This document shows positions 17,249 to 27,071 of a DNA stretch of 64,000 nucleotides, one piece after another. Made by a program: the position numbers and the translations under genes. The stretch is from Pedobacter sp. ok626. Its GTDB lineage: Bacteria > Bacteroidota > Bacteroidia > Sphingobacteriales > Sphingobacteriaceae. Positions within the stretch are counted from its first letter, which is position 1, and each line of letters begins with the position of its first letter. The notes beneath the pieces are model-generated. The model saw only the letters and a program-made list of their open reading frames with translations, made no database searches and was not told the DNA's origin. The stretch is taken from contig NZ_FNEX01000004.1 of the NCBI RefSeq assembly GCF_900100435.1, forward strand, positions 62,001-126,000, in the 5' to 3' direction.

Positions 17249-17853
17249 TCATTATTTGGGTTGTAAAGGACAGGGTTTAGGCTAGGGTCATTATACATTT
17301 TCATTTGTTTATAAACTTTCATGTATTTAGCACCACGCTCAATGTCCTGTATCAATTCATCTAAGCTATTAGAAAGATCCGCTTGTTGGTTTAACAGTAT
17401 GTTAAGTTTTTGTGTACAAAGCGTTTTATGCTCTTCGGATGCATCAGTACGCAAAGTTTCCTCCCTCATATGGTAAACCTTTAAAGCTAGGATAGATAGT
17501 CTGTCTATCACCCAGGCAGGGCTTTCAGAGTTGATTTTGGCATCTGCATTTGGCTTAGTGTCTTTGTATTCTTCCAAAAAATAGCTGTCAATATACTCCA
17601 CAACATCAGTACGTTCCTGGTTGGATGCATCTATGCGTCTTTTCCATTGTAATCCTTCAACCGGGTCGATTGCAGGATTGCGCACTACATCTTCCATGTG
17701 CCATTGAACGGTATCTATCCAACATTTTAAATACAGCAAATGTTCAATAGAACTGATGCGGTATGTGTTTTCAATAGGCTGGTCTATATTGTTATGGATG
17801 TGATAATCATTAATCGCCTCTCCGAATATTTTATTGCAAAGCTTACTAATCAT
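17245..17853 (-). CDS. DUF4254 family protein
   Basis: This 202-residue soluble, mostly helical protein matches the Bacteroidota DUF4254 family, which usually lies beside a family 9 glycosyltransferase. Recognisable parts are HLLYLKCWIDTVQWHMEDVVRNP and VEGLQWKRRIDASNQ. It has no signal peptide. Its function is not known; constant pairing with GT9 suggests a role in lipopolysaccharide core synthesis. It overlaps the GT9 gene by four bases (ATGA) and starts 18 bases after the PolX-like gene, so all could share a transcript. Confidence 0.85.
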   Translation of the reverse strand: MISKLCNKIFGEAINDYHIHNNIDQPIENTYRISSIEHLLYLKCWIDTVQWHMEDVVRNPAIDPVEGLQWKRRIDASNQERTDVVEYIDSYFLEEYKDTKPNADAKINSESPAWVIDRLSILALKVYHMREETLRTDASEEHKTLCTQKLNILLNQQADLSNSLDELIQDIERGAKYMKVYKQMKMYNDPSLNPVLYNPNNE

Positions 17854-17871
17854 GGCTCAAAGGTAAGGTAA

Positions 17872-19548
17872 CTATTTTTTATTATCGAAGTATTGAGAGA
17901 TATCTTGCAATGAAAAGGCATTTAAACATTGTTTTGCGGTTAAGCCACCTTTTCTGCCAATGAGTACACCATAATGCATATCATGGAATCCCTCTTTTCT
18001 ATGCGCATCCGGATTGATGGAAAGCAGTACGCCTTTTTCAAGCGCATAACGATGCCAGCGCCAGTCGAGATCCAGCCTAAGTGGATTTGCATTGATCTCT
18101 ATCACCACATTATTTGCAGCACAAGCATCAATTACTTTAGCATAATTGATTGGATAACCTTTTCTGCTCAATAACAATCTACCGGTAGGGTGTCCCAAGA
18201 TGGTTGTATATGGGTTTTCAATCGCTGTAATAAGCCTTGAAGTCGCCTTTTCCTCATTCATCTTTAAAATACTGTGGACAGAAGCAACCACAAAGTCGAA
18301 AGTTTTAAGGATGTCATCACTATAATCCAGCGAGCCGTCATATAAGATGTCACTTTCTATGCCTTTAAAAATACGGAAAGGAGCAAGTTTAGCATTTAAG
18401 GCATCGATTTCCTGATGTTGCGCATAAATTCGCTGCTCGTTTAATCCATTGGCATAAAAGGCGGATTTAGAGTGATCGCACATCCCCAAATATTCCAGTT
18501 TAAGGGTATCCTTACAATACACTGCCATTTCTTCAAGCGTATGCACCCCATCACTCCAGGTAGAGTGGTTGTGTAAGGTTCCTTTCAAATTCTCATCTGT
18601 AATTAACAGTGGTAACTTATTTTCTTTGGCAAGTAAAATTTCGTCAAGTCCTTCTCTTAGTTCTGGTGCTACAAAAGCTAAACCGGCTTTTGTGTAGATA
18701 GCCTGTTCGTCTTCAAAAGGGCCTTCTCCAGCCAATGTTAATACTTCATTTACATGTTGCACATTACCTGTAAGTTTAAACCAATTGAGGTAGAAATCAG
18801 CTTTTTGAACAACGGTAAGTATAATTTTTAATCCCAATTCACTGTGGCTTAGGTAAGTTCCATCGGCCTGCAGCTCAAAGCCCATCGACTTAAATGCTGT
18901 TATTTTTTCCTGTATCTCCTCTGGGCTATTGGCACCAATAACCAGTTCAATTTCCTCAATAATTTCTACGCAACGACGATAATCACCAGCTATGCCAAGT
19001 AAAGGATCACCTGAAACCGTGTTTAACCAAACAGCAAGATCTGCATATAGTTTATTGACCAATGCTTCAACATGGGCGTATAAGAATTTACCCTGCGCAG
19101 CCATTTTGAACTCAATGATCTTTTTAATTTCTTCCTGGGTTTTTAACCCGAAACCTTTGGCTTCAATTAATCTGTTTTCGTTGCAGGCATAATACAGTTC
19201 TCCAATGTTTTCAATGCCAAGATCTTTCCAGATCACGACAATCTTTTTTGGTCCAATGCCTTTAATTCCCAACATTTCGACAATGCCTTCCGGAGTTTCC
19301 GCAAGGATTGCTTGTAGTTCGGCCATTGTACCAGTTTCCAACAATTCCCATACCTTGGCAGATATACTTTTGCCTAGCCCATCAATCTGGCCTATTTCTT
19401 CCAGAGTTTTGCCCTGAATGGCATACGGTAATTTATCAACCTTAAAAGCAGCATTGGCTACTGATTTAATTTTAAAAGGATTCTCATTGTGAAGTTCCAT
19501 CAATTGAGAAAGCAGGCGTAGGGTACGGGCAATGGTCTTATTTTCCAT
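17872..19548 (-). CDS. PolX-like protein (HhH plus degenerate polymerase plus PHP domain)
   Basis: The 558-residue protein has the architecture of bacterial family X DNA polymerase: helix-hairpin-helix N-terminal region (1-150, with GLGKSISAKV and GIKGIGPKKI), a palm-like domain (about 155-320) and a C-terminal PHP phosphoesterase. The palm motif normally reading GS-x-RR-...-D-I-D is GDYRR...E199-I-E201, and the third carboxylate is replaced by I243, so polymerase activity is doubtful. The PHP metal ligands are kept: HNH (326-328), D333, E398, H425, H453 and the NPDAH motif (D514, H516). It is more likely a 3'-5' exonuclease or repair nuclease. It heads the unit DUF4254-GT9-SixA. Confidence 0.85.
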   Translation of the reverse strand: MENKTIARTLRLLSQLMELHNENPFKIKSVANAAFKVDKLPYAIQGKTLEEIGQIDGLGKSISAKVWELLETGTMAELQAILAETPEGIVEMLGIKGIGPKKIVVIWKDLGIENIGELYYACNENRLIEAKGFGLKTQEEIKKIIEFKMAAQGKFLYAHVEALVNKLYADLAVWLNTVSGDPLLGIAGDYRRCVEIIEEIELVIGANSPEEIQEKITAFKSMGFELQADGTYLSHSELGLKIILTVVQKADFYLNWFKLTGNVQHVNEVLTLAGEGPFEDEQAIYTKAGLAFVAPELREGLDEILLAKENKLPLLITDENLKGTLHNHSTWSDGVHTLEEMAVYCKDTLKLEYLGMCDHSKSAFYANGLNEQRIYAQHQEIDALNAKLAPFRIFKGIESDILYDGSLDYSDDILKTFDFVVASVHSILKMNEEKATSRLITAIENPYTTILGHPTGRLLLSRKGYPINYAKVIDACAANNVVIEINANPLRLDLDWRWHRYALEKGVLLSINPDAHRKEGFHDMHYGVLIGRKGGLTAKQCLNAFSLQDISQYFDNKK

Positions 19549-19560
19549 GGGATGCTAAAT

Positions 19561-19596
19561 TAATAAAAAGCCATCGCTTTTTTGAAACGATGGCTT
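19561..19596 (-). terminator. Rho-independent terminator of sppA
   Basis: On the minus strand AAGCCATCG pairs with CGATGGCTT (9 bp) and is followed by TTTTTA. It lies between the sppA stop and the PolX-like start, so the two genes are transcribed separately. Confidence 0.85.
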
Positions 19597-19619
19597 ATGT
19601 TTTACTATAGAAGCTTATT

Positions 19620-21392
19620 TTACTGAACTTTAATTTCGAATGGCATTCTGGCTTGTATTCCAGATCTGGATATTACCGATTTTATTTGCTCATAAATGGT
19701 GTAACTGGCACCAAGTTCTTGTTTCGTATAATAGGTTTTAACCTTATCAGTAGTGTTTTCCATTAATGTTTTAAATGGATCCAGCATTTCAGGATATTCA
19801 ATAACACTATAATCTTTTACTTTAGCTTTTTTAGCTGCAGAAACGATCGCATCATTAAAGCTACCAGTTCTGTCGGCCAAACCAATTCTAACGGCATCAG
19901 TACCTACCCAAACTCTTCCACCGGCAATACTGTCGATGTATGCTTTTGATTTTTTACGTCCGTTTGCTACGCGCGTGGTGAAGGCGTCATATACACGGTT
20001 TACGTCGTTTTGTATAATTAAACGCTCACCTGCAGTCATTGGACGGTCGGTGCTCATGATGTCGGCATATTTACCTGTTTTAACACCATCAAAAGTTATC
20101 CCCAGCTTTTCATTATAAAATTTCTGAAGATTTGGGATCACACCAAATACACCAATAGAACCGGTAATTGTATTAGGCTGTACAAAAATAGAATCGGCAG
20201 CACAACCAATATAATAACCACCAGAGGCGGCAACATCACCAAAAGAAGCGATTACTGGTTTCACTTTTTTCGTTAATATAATTTCTCTCCAAATTACATC
20301 AGATGCTAAGGCACTGCCTCCCGGAGAGTTAACTCTTAAAACAATTGCTTTAATGCTGCTGTCTAAACGAGCCCTTCTAATGACTCTTGAAATGCGTTCG
20401 GAACCGATTTTTGTATCAGATCCTTCGCCACCAGTAATATCGCCATTTGCATAAATTACAGCGACTTTATTTTTAGCTGACTTGTCGGGATCGTCCGTTA
20501 TATTTCTCGCATATTCATTAATGGTAACCGTTTTAAGCTCCTTCTTTTTATCCGTTCCACTAAGTGATTTCAATTCATCAATAATTTCATCTTTGTATTT
20601 CAGACCATCAATCATTTTATAGGCAACTGCATCGTTCGGCTGTTGGATTTTATAATCGTCTGCAAGTTGATGTAATGTAGCCGTACTGATGTTTCTGTTT
20701 TTGGAAATGCCATCCAGAAAAGTTTCATATAAGCCATGTATGTAAGCGGTTACCTGTTCGCGGTTTTTATCACTCATTTTATCTGTAAAGAAAGGCTCTA
20801 CAGCGCTTTTATAATTTCCCACCCTCACAATTTGAGCTTCAATACCTAGCTTATCAAGCGTGCCTTTAAAAAACATGGTCTCAGATTTTAGGCCTTTAAA
20901 TTCTAAAGCACCTTCCGGATTTAAATAAACTTTATCTGCAACAGAGGCTAGGTAGTAAGCACCCTGGGTATAAACTTCGCTATATGCTATGATTTTCTTT
21001 TTGCTCTTTTTGAAATCAATCAATGCATTTCTGATTTCGAGCATAGTTGCAAAACCAGCATGAGGTGAACTTACATTAATGTAAACACATTTGATGTTGT
21101 CGTCCGTTTTTGCCTCTTTCAAGGCATGAATCACATCGTTAAAGCCAATACTTTTGTCTCCATCAGATCCCAGGACAGGCAATTTAGAAAGCGGATCTTC
21201 CGATGTACGTTCTGTGATGGCCTGATCCAGGTTTAGGAATAGCACCGAATTTTTGGCTACACTGACTTTATCTTCCTTCAGCGAAGACTTTACAATACCG
21301 ACAATTAGTACTATAAAAAAGATTAAAAACAGTACCATTGAAATAACAACTCCAATAACTGTTGCGAAAACATATTTGAAAAATTCTCTCAT
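19620..21392 (-). CDS. sppA: Signal peptide peptidase SppA, 67K type
   Basis: The 590-residue membrane-anchored serine protease degrades cleaved signal peptides. One N-terminal transmembrane helix (about 8-34) precedes two tandem ClpP-like domains. The catalytic Lys is K195 in the first domain (VGNYKSAVEPF) and the nucleophile S390 in the second (DVAASGGYYIG), the Lys/Ser dyad split known for the E. coli long form. NSPGGSALASD (355-365) forms the substrate strand. It is monocistronic and divergent from folK. Confidence 0.93.
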   Translation of the reverse strand: MREFFKYVFATVIGVVISMVLFLIFFIVLIVGIVKSSLKEDKVSVAKNSVLFLNLDQAITERTSEDPLSKLPVLGSDGDKSIGFNDVIHALKEAKTDDNIKCVYINVSSPHAGFATMLEIRNALIDFKKSKKKIIAYSEVYTQGAYYLASVADKVYLNPEGALEFKGLKSETMFFKGTLDKLGIEAQIVRVGNYKSAVEPFFTDKMSDKNREQVTAYIHGLYETFLDGISKNRNISTATLHQLADDYKIQQPNDAVAYKMIDGLKYKDEIIDELKSLSGTDKKKELKTVTINEYARNITDDPDKSAKNKVAVIYANGDITGGEGSDTKIGSERISRVIRRARLDSSIKAIVLRVNSPGGSALASDVIWREIILTKKVKPVIASFGDVAASGGYYIGCAADSIFVQPNTITGSIGVFGVIPNLQKFYNEKLGITFDGVKTGKYADIMSTDRPMTAGERLIIQNDVNRVYDAFTTRVANGRKKSKAYIDSIAGGRVWVGTDAVRIGLADRTGSFNDAIVSAAKKAKVKDYSVIEYPEMLDPFKTLMENTTDKVKTYYTKQELGASYTIYEQIKSVISRSGIQARMPFEIKVQ

Positions 21393-21464
21393 GTGACAGG
21401 TAAATAGTTAATTTGTAAAGATAATTAAAGGTTGATAAGTTTGCCTTTTTAATTGGGCCTTTGT

Positions 21465-21959
21465 ATGGAATTGGATAGTGAAATTGTTTATTTGTTACTG
21501 GGAAGTAATTTGGGAGATCGAAATACACTCATAAATGATGCTTTAAAGGAAATTGAGCGGTATATTGGACCTATTTTTCAGAAATCATCAGTTTACGAAA
21601 CAGCAGCCTGGGGCGTCGAAGATCAACCGGTTTTCTTGAATATTGCTGTAGGGGTTAAAACTAGGCTCAGCCCAATGGAGGTACTTGAAAAAGCTTTAGA
21701 AATAGAGTTGGAACTTGGAAGAGTGAGGCTTCAAAAGTGGGGTTCAAGACTGATCGATATTGACGTTATTTTTTATGGTGACAGGATTGTGGATATGGGG
21801 GAGAAGTTGCAGATTCCTCATCCCCAAATGCAGTACAGGAAATTTGTATTGGAACCATTAGCCGAAATTGCACCCAAACACATTCATCCTGCACTTAAGC
21901 TAAGTGTATCGGAAATATTAGAAAGATTAAGTGATAATTTGTCGGTATCAAAAGTATAA
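21465..21959 (+). CDS. folK: 2-amino-4-hydroxy-6-hydroxymethyldihydropteridine pyrophosphokinase
   Basis: The 164-residue enzyme transfers pyrophosphate from ATP to hydroxymethyldihydropterin in folate synthesis. Family signatures are YLLLGSNLGDR at the start, PVFLNIAVGV, and the metal-binding RLIDIDVIFYG followed by IPHPQMQYRKFVLEPLAEIAP. I chose the ATG at 21465 (MELDSEIVYLLLGS); an in-frame TTG lies four codons upstream. A small HPt protein gene follows after 16 bases. Confidence 0.93.
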   Translation: MELDSEIVYLLLGSNLGDRNTLINDALKEIERYIGPIFQKSSVYETAAWGVEDQPVFLNIAVGVKTRLSPMEVLEKALEIELELGRVRLQKWGSRLIDIDVIFYGDRIVDMGEKLQIPHPQMQYRKFVLEPLAEIAPKHIHPALKLSVSEILERLSDNLSVSKV

Positions 21960-21975
21960 TTCGTTAGTTTTGTCT

Positions 21976-22356
21976 ATGATGATAAACGTACAAAAAAATA
22001 ATGAACCATTGGATCTTTCCTATTTGAGGGATATGTCTGGTGATAGCGCTGAATTTATCATAGAAATGATAGATATGTTTAAAGTCCAAACACCTCTGTA
22101 TATGGCCGATTTAGGGAAGGCTATTGAGGATAAGGATTGGCCAAGGGTATCTAATTGTGCACATAAAATAAAGCCAACATTTTCTTATGTAGGTCGTGAA
22201 GACGCAAAAGATCATATGCAAATGATGGAAAACAATGCCAGAGACCTTAAGAATATAGAGGAGTTGCCAACAGCATTTCAGGAAATCAGCTCTTTTGTTG
22301 AGCTATTGTATACTCAACTTGATGAGGCTAAAGTAGGTCTTCAAAACGAACTTTAG
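21976..22356 (+). CDS. Stand-alone HPt (histidine phosphotransfer) protein
   Basis: The 126-residue protein is almost entirely one four-helix HPt domain. The phosphorylatable His is in CAHKIKPTFSYVG (about residue 59), with the basic residue two positions on and the usual hydrophobic stretch. No kinase or receiver is attached and none is encoded next to it, so it must shuttle phosphate between partners elsewhere. The ATG at 21976 is used; an upstream GTG would run into folK. It converges on pssA with only 12 bases between the stops. Confidence 0.8.
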   Translation: MMINVQKNNEPLDLSYLRDMSGDSAEFIIEMIDMFKVQTPLYMADLGKAIEDKDWPRVSNCAHKIKPTFSYVGREDAKDHMQMMENNARDLKNIEELPTAFQEISSFVELLYTQLDEAKVGLQNEL

Positions 22357-22368
22357 CCGTTTTAAGAT

Positions 22369-23055
22369 CTATTTATCCGTTGTACCCTTAAAATGAATAA
22401 CAGATAGTCCGATATACAAAACAAGTATAAGTGGGACAGCTGCAAACTTTAAAAAGGCAATAAGCAATACCGATAAGATAAGGAAGATGTATTTTATTTT
22501 ATTCTGTTCCCAGCTTGTTGAACTGAATTTAAGTGAAAAAATCTTAATCTCGCTAACCAATAACCAACTTAACAATACAATAAGTCCGACTAGTAATGGC
22601 GCTGAACCGATAACTGAAGGATAATCCTTTTGTATAAATGGTAGCGATACAATAAACAAAGTATTCATAGGCGTATTTAAGCCAATGAAGTCTTCTGTTT
22701 GCCTGGTGTCAATATTGAATTTCGCTAGCCTTAGTGCCGAAAATACAGTGATGATAAATCCGAAGTAAGGTAGATATTCGGAAGTATAGTCACTTTGTTT
22801 CAACAATTGAAACATCACTATACCCGGTAAAAAACCAAAGCTTACCACATCAGCCAGGGAATCCAGTTCCTTACCGATAGCCGATTTTACGTTCAGTAAA
22901 CGGGCTACAAAGCCATCAAAAAAATCGAATATACCCGAAAGCAATACAAAGTATGCAGCGATTTCAAGCGATCCGTTAAAGGCATAAACAATACCTATGC
23001 AACCCGAAAATAGGTTAGCACAGGTAATGGCATTTGGAATATGTTTTTTTAGCAC
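22369..23055 (-). CDS. pssA: CDP-diacylglycerol-serine O-phosphatidyltransferase
   Basis: The 228-residue membrane enzyme makes phosphatidylserine, precursor of phosphatidylethanolamine. The full CDP-OH-P motif is present: DGFVAR, eight residues, G, then KELDSLAD with both Asp. About seven hydrophobic helices follow. The sequence is of the Bacillus/Bacteroidota PssA type. It begins 2 bases after rho on the same strand, so it is co-transcribed with it. Confidence 0.92.
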   Translation of the reverse strand: MLKKHIPNAITCANLFSGCIGIVYAFNGSLEIAAYFVLLSGIFDFFDGFVARLLNVKSAIGKELDSLADVVSFGFLPGIVMFQLLKQSDYTSEYLPYFGFIITVFSALRLAKFNIDTRQTEDFIGLNTPMNTLFIVSLPFIQKDYPSVIGSAPLLVGLIVLLSWLLVSEIKIFSLKFSSTSWEQNKIKYIFLILSVLLIAFLKFAAVPLILVLYIGLSVIHFKGTTDK

Positions 23056-23057
23056 AA

Positions 23058-24950
23058 TTAGCTATTCATTGAAATTAAGAACTCTTCATTCGATTTTGTG
23101 CCTTTTATCTGGGCCTGAACAAACTCCATCGCTTCTTGAGCATTCATGTCAGCCAAGTGGTTACGTAAGATCCAAACACGTTGTAACGTGTCTCTGTCAT
23201 GTAACAGATCGTCTCTACGTGTACTTGATGCGGTAATGTCGATAGCAGGGAAGATACGTTTGTTAGATAATTTACGATCTAACTGAAGCTCCATGTTACC
23301 AGTACCTTTAAATTCTTCGAAGATTACCTCATCCATTTTAGAACCTGTATCAGTCAATGCAGTTGCAAGTATGGTTAATGAACCACCTCTCTCAATGTTA
23401 CGAGCCGCACCGAAGAAACGTTTAGGCTTGTGTAATGCATTCGCATCAACACCACCTGATAAGATTTTTCCAGAAGCAGGAGCAGTTGTGTTGTAAGCTC
23501 TTGCCAACCTCGTAATAGAGTCTAAAAGGATAACCACATCATGTCCACATTCAACCAAACGTTTTGCTTTTTCAAGCACAATGTTGGCGATTTTTACGTG
23601 GCGTTCTGCTGGCTCATCAAAAGTAGAGGCAATTACCTCAGCTCTTACACTTCTAGCCATATCCGTAACCTCTTCCGGACGCTCATCGATCAATAAAATG
23701 ATCAGATAAACCTCTGGGTGATTTTTAGCAATTGCATTGGCAACTTCTTTTAGTAAATTGGTTTTACCGGTTTTGGGTTGTGCTACAATTAAACCACGCT
23801 GACCTTTACCAATTGGGGTAAATAGGTCGATGATACGAGTTGAGTAGTTATTGGTTTCTGTAAACAGGTTTAATCTTTCTGTTGGGAATAGTGGCGTTAA
23901 GTAATCAAACGGTACACGATCCCTTACATCAGCAGGTAAACGTCCGTTAATTGTTTCAACCCTAACCAATGGAAAATATTTTTCACCTTCTTTTGGTGGA
24001 CGGATGCTTCCTTTTACAGTATCACCAGTTTTTAAACCAAATAATTTTATCTGAGATTGAGATACATAAATATCATCCGGTGAAGAAAGATAGTTGTAAT
24101 CTGCAGATCTTAAAAAGCCATATCCATCAGGCATGATTTCTAACACACCTTCATTGGTGATGGTATTGTCGAAATCCAGATTGGAGTAGCTGTTTTCGTT
24201 TTGTTTTTGCTGACCACCACTATTGCCTTGATTACCTTGGTTTTTAGGTCTATTTTCTTGTGGTCTTTGTTTTTTATTATGATCTGCGTTTGCAGGGACA
24301 TTCGTCTTAAATTCAGTCGGAGCAGCGGCGGCGTTACCTTCTCCTGCCGGAGCAGCTACTGCTTCTATTGAAGATTCAGCAGGGGCCTGAAAAGGTCTGT
24401 CTTGTTTGTAATTTTCGCGGCCAGCAGGTTGAGGGTCAAACAACGAAGCCCTGTTAAAAGGTCTTTGTGTTTTTTCTTCCGCTTCCTTAGGGGATAAACG
24501 AACCCTTTTTCTTGCAGGCTTGTCACCTTGAGCATCCTTTTCATTTGGCTCAACGGTTTCAACGTTCTCAACAGCTACAACGTTTTCAATAGTTTCCACA
24601 TTTGCTGCGGGACTAGCTTTTGCCACTTGTTCTTTTACCTGACGTTCCTTTTTTACAGGAGCTGCAGCTGGCGCGTTTGCAACAGGAGCAGGAGAGGCAT
24701 CTTGTGGAGTCGCGTTTTCTTTAGCCGGGTTATTTTTTGGGGCGGTGTCTTTTACCGCCTTAGTTTTTGCAGGCTTAGCAGGTGCTGCTTTAGGAGCAGA
24801 CTCAGCTTCTGCTTGTTGTTCTGTTATCTGGGCAATAATTTCAACAAGTTCAGCCTTACGCAATTCATCAGCATTTAGAATGCCCTGAGTTTTTGCTATC
24901 TCACGCAGTTCAGCAGTGAGTTTTTCATTTAATTCTGTTTTATTAAACAT
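23058..24950 (-). CDS. rho: Transcription termination factor Rho with large N-terminal insertion
   Basis: The 630-residue helicase is about 200 residues longer than E. coli Rho. Residues 1-45 are the SAP-like Rho_N domain. Residues about 50-255 are a low-complexity insert rich in Ala, Pro, Lys, Asn and Gln. An OB-fold RNA-binding domain follows ([15 protein letters not shown]), then the RecA-type motor with Walker A PKTGKT, Walker [17 protein letters not shown] and the R-loop [11 protein letters not shown]. Such inserts are known in Bacteroidota Rho; the one in Bacteroides thetaiotaomicron is reported to drive phase separation. pssA follows immediately. Confidence 0.95.
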   Translation of the reverse strand: MFNKTELNEKLTAELREIAKTQGILNADELRKAELVEIIAQITEQQAEAESAPKAAPAKPAKTKAVKDTAPKNNPAKENATPQDASPAPVANAPAAAPVKKERQVKEQVAKASPAANVETIENVVAVENVETVEPNEKDAQGDKPARKRVRLSPKEAEEKTQRPFNRASLFDPQPAGRENYKQDRPFQAPAESSIEAVAAPAGEGNAAAAPTEFKTNVPANADHNKKQRPQENRPKNQGNQGNSGGQQKQNENSYSNLDFDNTITNEGVLEIMPDGYGFLRSADYNYLSSPDDIYVSQSQIKLFGLKTGDTVKGSIRPPKEGEKYFPLVRVETINGRLPADVRDRVPFDYLTPLFPTERLNLFTETNNYSTRIIDLFTPIGKGQRGLIVAQPKTGKTNLLKEVANAIAKNHPEVYLIILLIDERPEEVTDMARSVRAEVIASTFDEPAERHVKIANIVLEKAKRLVECGHDVVILLDSITRLARAYNTTAPASGKILSGGVDANALHKPKRFFGAARNIERGGSLTILATALTDTGSKMDEVIFEEFKGTGNMELQLDRKLSNKRIFPAIDITASSTRRDDLLHDRDTLQRVWILRNHLADMNAQEAMEFVQAQIKGTKSNEEFLISMNS

Positions 24951-25301
24951 TATATGGATGTAGAGAAATTTTTAAGTAGTAATTTTCATAAGTACTTAAG
25001 TTCATCATTTATGAAGCGATCAGGTGTTGTTTCTTAATATTTTTTTGATGGGTAACACATGAAGGGATCAGTTGAACAACGCAGAAAATGCAATTATAAA
25101 AGGTGTTATTGAACAAAATTTTAAGGGATTTTCTGGGATTGTCAGATAAACTTTAGGGAATTATGTTGCAATTGTATGTATTTGAAATCTATTCTCCAAG
25201 AAAAAGTTAAAATTCTTTGTAATAATTTCGATTAAAAGTTTTGGAAAGGGGCCGGAATCATCCCGAAAATTGACATCTTTGTATCCAAAATTTACCCCCA
25301 G
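24951..25301. other. Intergenic region between divergent rho and pyrF
   Basis: This 351-base AT-rich stretch separates the divergent rho and pyrF genes and must hold both promoters. I could not find a convincing TTTG / TAnnTTTG pair for either gene, nor a coding frame, repeat or strong hairpin. A long rho leader, often used for autoregulation, would fit the distance but is not shown. Confidence 0.4.
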
Positions 25302-26132
25302 ATGAATAAGAAGCAACTTTTTGAACAAATTAAAACCAAGAAATCTTTTTTATGTGTTGGCCTGGATCCTGTAATGGAGAATATCCCAGAACACTTGTTA
25401 AAATACGATAATCCGGTATTAGAATTCAATAAACAAATTATTGATGCCACTAAAGATTTGTGCGTTGCCTATAAACCCAATACTGCTTTTTATGAATCGA
25501 TGGGATTGAAAGGTTGGGAAACTTTAATCAAAACCTGGGAATATATTGATAAGGATATTTTTACTATTGCTGATGCAAAAAGAGGTGATATAGGAAATAC
25601 TTCAGCTATGTATGCTGATGCTTTTTTCAACCTTGAAAAATCAGGGATGAGTTTTGATTCCATTACCGTTGCTCCATATATGGGTAAGGATTCTGTAGGC
25701 CCATTTTTAAATTATACTGATAAATGGGTTATCCTTTTGGCTTTAACTTCAAATGCAGGGCATAGTGATTTTCAATTGCACCAAACACCAGAAGGAAAAT
25801 TATATGAAGAAGTGATTCGGATTTCTTCGCAATGGGCAAATAGCGAACAGCTGATGTATGTTGTTGGGGCTACCAGAGGGGCTGAGTTCGAAAACATCAG
25901 ACGATTAGCACCTGATAACTTTTTACTGGTACCAGGGGTTGGGGCACAGGGTGGAAGTTTAGCTGAAGTTTGTCAGTATGGATTAAATAGTCAATGCGGA
26001 CTATTGGTAAATTCTGCACGTGGTATCATCTACGCGAGCAAAGGCGAAGATTTTGCGGAAAGAGCAAGAGAAGAAGCTTTAAAATTGCAACAGGAAATGG
26101 CGCAGATTCTTGAATCTGCCGGGTTAGTATGA
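25302..26132 (+). CDS. pyrF: Orotidine-5'-phosphate decarboxylase (type 2)
   Basis: The 276-residue TIM-barrel enzyme converts OMP to UMP in pyrimidine synthesis. It is of the longer type 2 family: [14 protein letters not shown] near the N-terminus, the catalytic [11 protein letters not shown] with the conserved Lys and Asp, and [30 protein letters not shown] for phosphate binding. Its stop overlaps the EamA permease start by four bases (ATGA). Confidence 0.93.
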   Translation: MNKKQLFEQIKTKKSFLCVGLDPVMENIPEHLLKYDNPVLEFNKQIIDATKDLCVAYKPNTAFYESMGLKGWETLIKTWEYIDKDIFTIADAKRGDIGNTSAMYADAFFNLEKSGMSFDSITVAPYMGKDSVGPFLNYTDKWVILLALTSNAGHSDFQLHQTPEGKLYEEVIRISSQWANSEQLMYVVGATRGAEFENIRRLAPDNFLLVPGVGAQGGSLAEVCQYGLNSQCGLLVNSARGIIYASKGEDFAERAREEALKLQQEMAQILESAGLV

Positions 26133-27031
26133 CCAGGAAAATAGATTTAAAGCTAATTTTCGCTTTAACTGGGGTAGCTTTAATATGGGGCACAACTTAT
26201 TTAGGTATCCGTATTGCTGTCCATACGATACCACCTTGGTTTGTTGCGGCAATTAGACAAACAATTGCATCGATTATCCTTTTATTGATTCTGCTTCATA
26301 AAAAAGAATTGGCATGGAAGGGTTGGCCACATGCAAGGCGACAGATGTTGTTGTCTTCATTGATGATTGTTGTGGCAAATGGTATGACAACTGTTGCCGA
26401 GCAAACCATACCAAGTGGATTGACATCGCTATTAAATGCATTAACTACGCTATTCGTATTTATTACCTGCGTAGCCATAGGTCTGCAAAAACCTTCTCTG
26501 AAAGGATTCTTGGGAGTCATCATAGGCTTTTTAGGTGTAGCTTTTATATTCCGGAGTGGCTTAGGTGCATTGCTGGATCCGAATTATAAAACGGGTATCA
26601 TGTTTTTGTGTTTCGCAATAACGGGTTGGACCATTGGTACGGTTTATATTAAAAAGAACAATCAACCATCCGACAATATTTTACTGGATCTTTTTTATCA
26701 GTTTGCTTTTTCAGCAGTAGCTCAGTTTGTATTGGCGTTTATGTTTTCCGATAGTAGGGATGTTTCTCTATGGAGTTTAAACAGCATGTTAGCTGTCACA
26801 TATCTGGCCATATTTGGGTCGGTTGTTGCTTTTTTCTGTTATCATTACGCGCTAAAGAAAGTTAGTGCTACCGAAGTCTCGATATTAACTTATTTCAACA
26901 CAGTAATTGCCTTATTTCTTGGATGGCTGATTTTAGATGAAATTATTACCATTGACATTTTAATTGCGACGGTACTTATTATCATCGGTGTATTCATCAC
27001 AAACTATAAAGGCAAAAAAGAAGCCCTGTAA
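26129..27031 (+). CDS. EamA/DMT-superfamily permease
   Basis: The 300-residue inner-membrane protein has about ten transmembrane helices in two EamA repeats (roughly 10-142 and 155-295). The start [27 protein letters not shown] is typical of drug/metabolite transporters. The substrate is unknown; family members export amino acids, nucleobases or small drugs. Coupling to pyrF by a four-base overlap hints at a link to pyrimidine metabolism but may be accidental. Confidence 0.88.
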   Translation: MTRKIDLKLIFALTGVALIWGTTYLGIRIAVHTIPPWFVAAIRQTIASIILLLILLHKKELAWKGWPHARRQMLLSSLMIVVANGMTTVAEQTIPSGLTSLLNALTTLFVFITCVAIGLQKPSLKGFLGVIIGFLGVAFIFRSGLGALLDPNYKTGIMFLCFAITGWTIGTVYIKKNNQPSDNILLDLFYQFAFSAVAQFVLAFMFSDSRDVSLWSLNSMLAVTYLAIFGSVVAFFCYHYALKKVSATEVSILTYFNTVIALFLGWLILDEIITIDILIATVLIIIGVFITNYKGKKEAL

Positions 27032-27071
27032 TTTGTGGCTCAATTGATTCATTTGTGTTAAATTCTCAGGG

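Noticed and set aside
24528..24878. Plus-strand frame of 116 codons opposite rho
   Set aside because: It is the antisense of the low-complexity Rho insert; its Cys/Ser/Arg-rich translation is the expected shadow of Ala/Pro/Lys codons.
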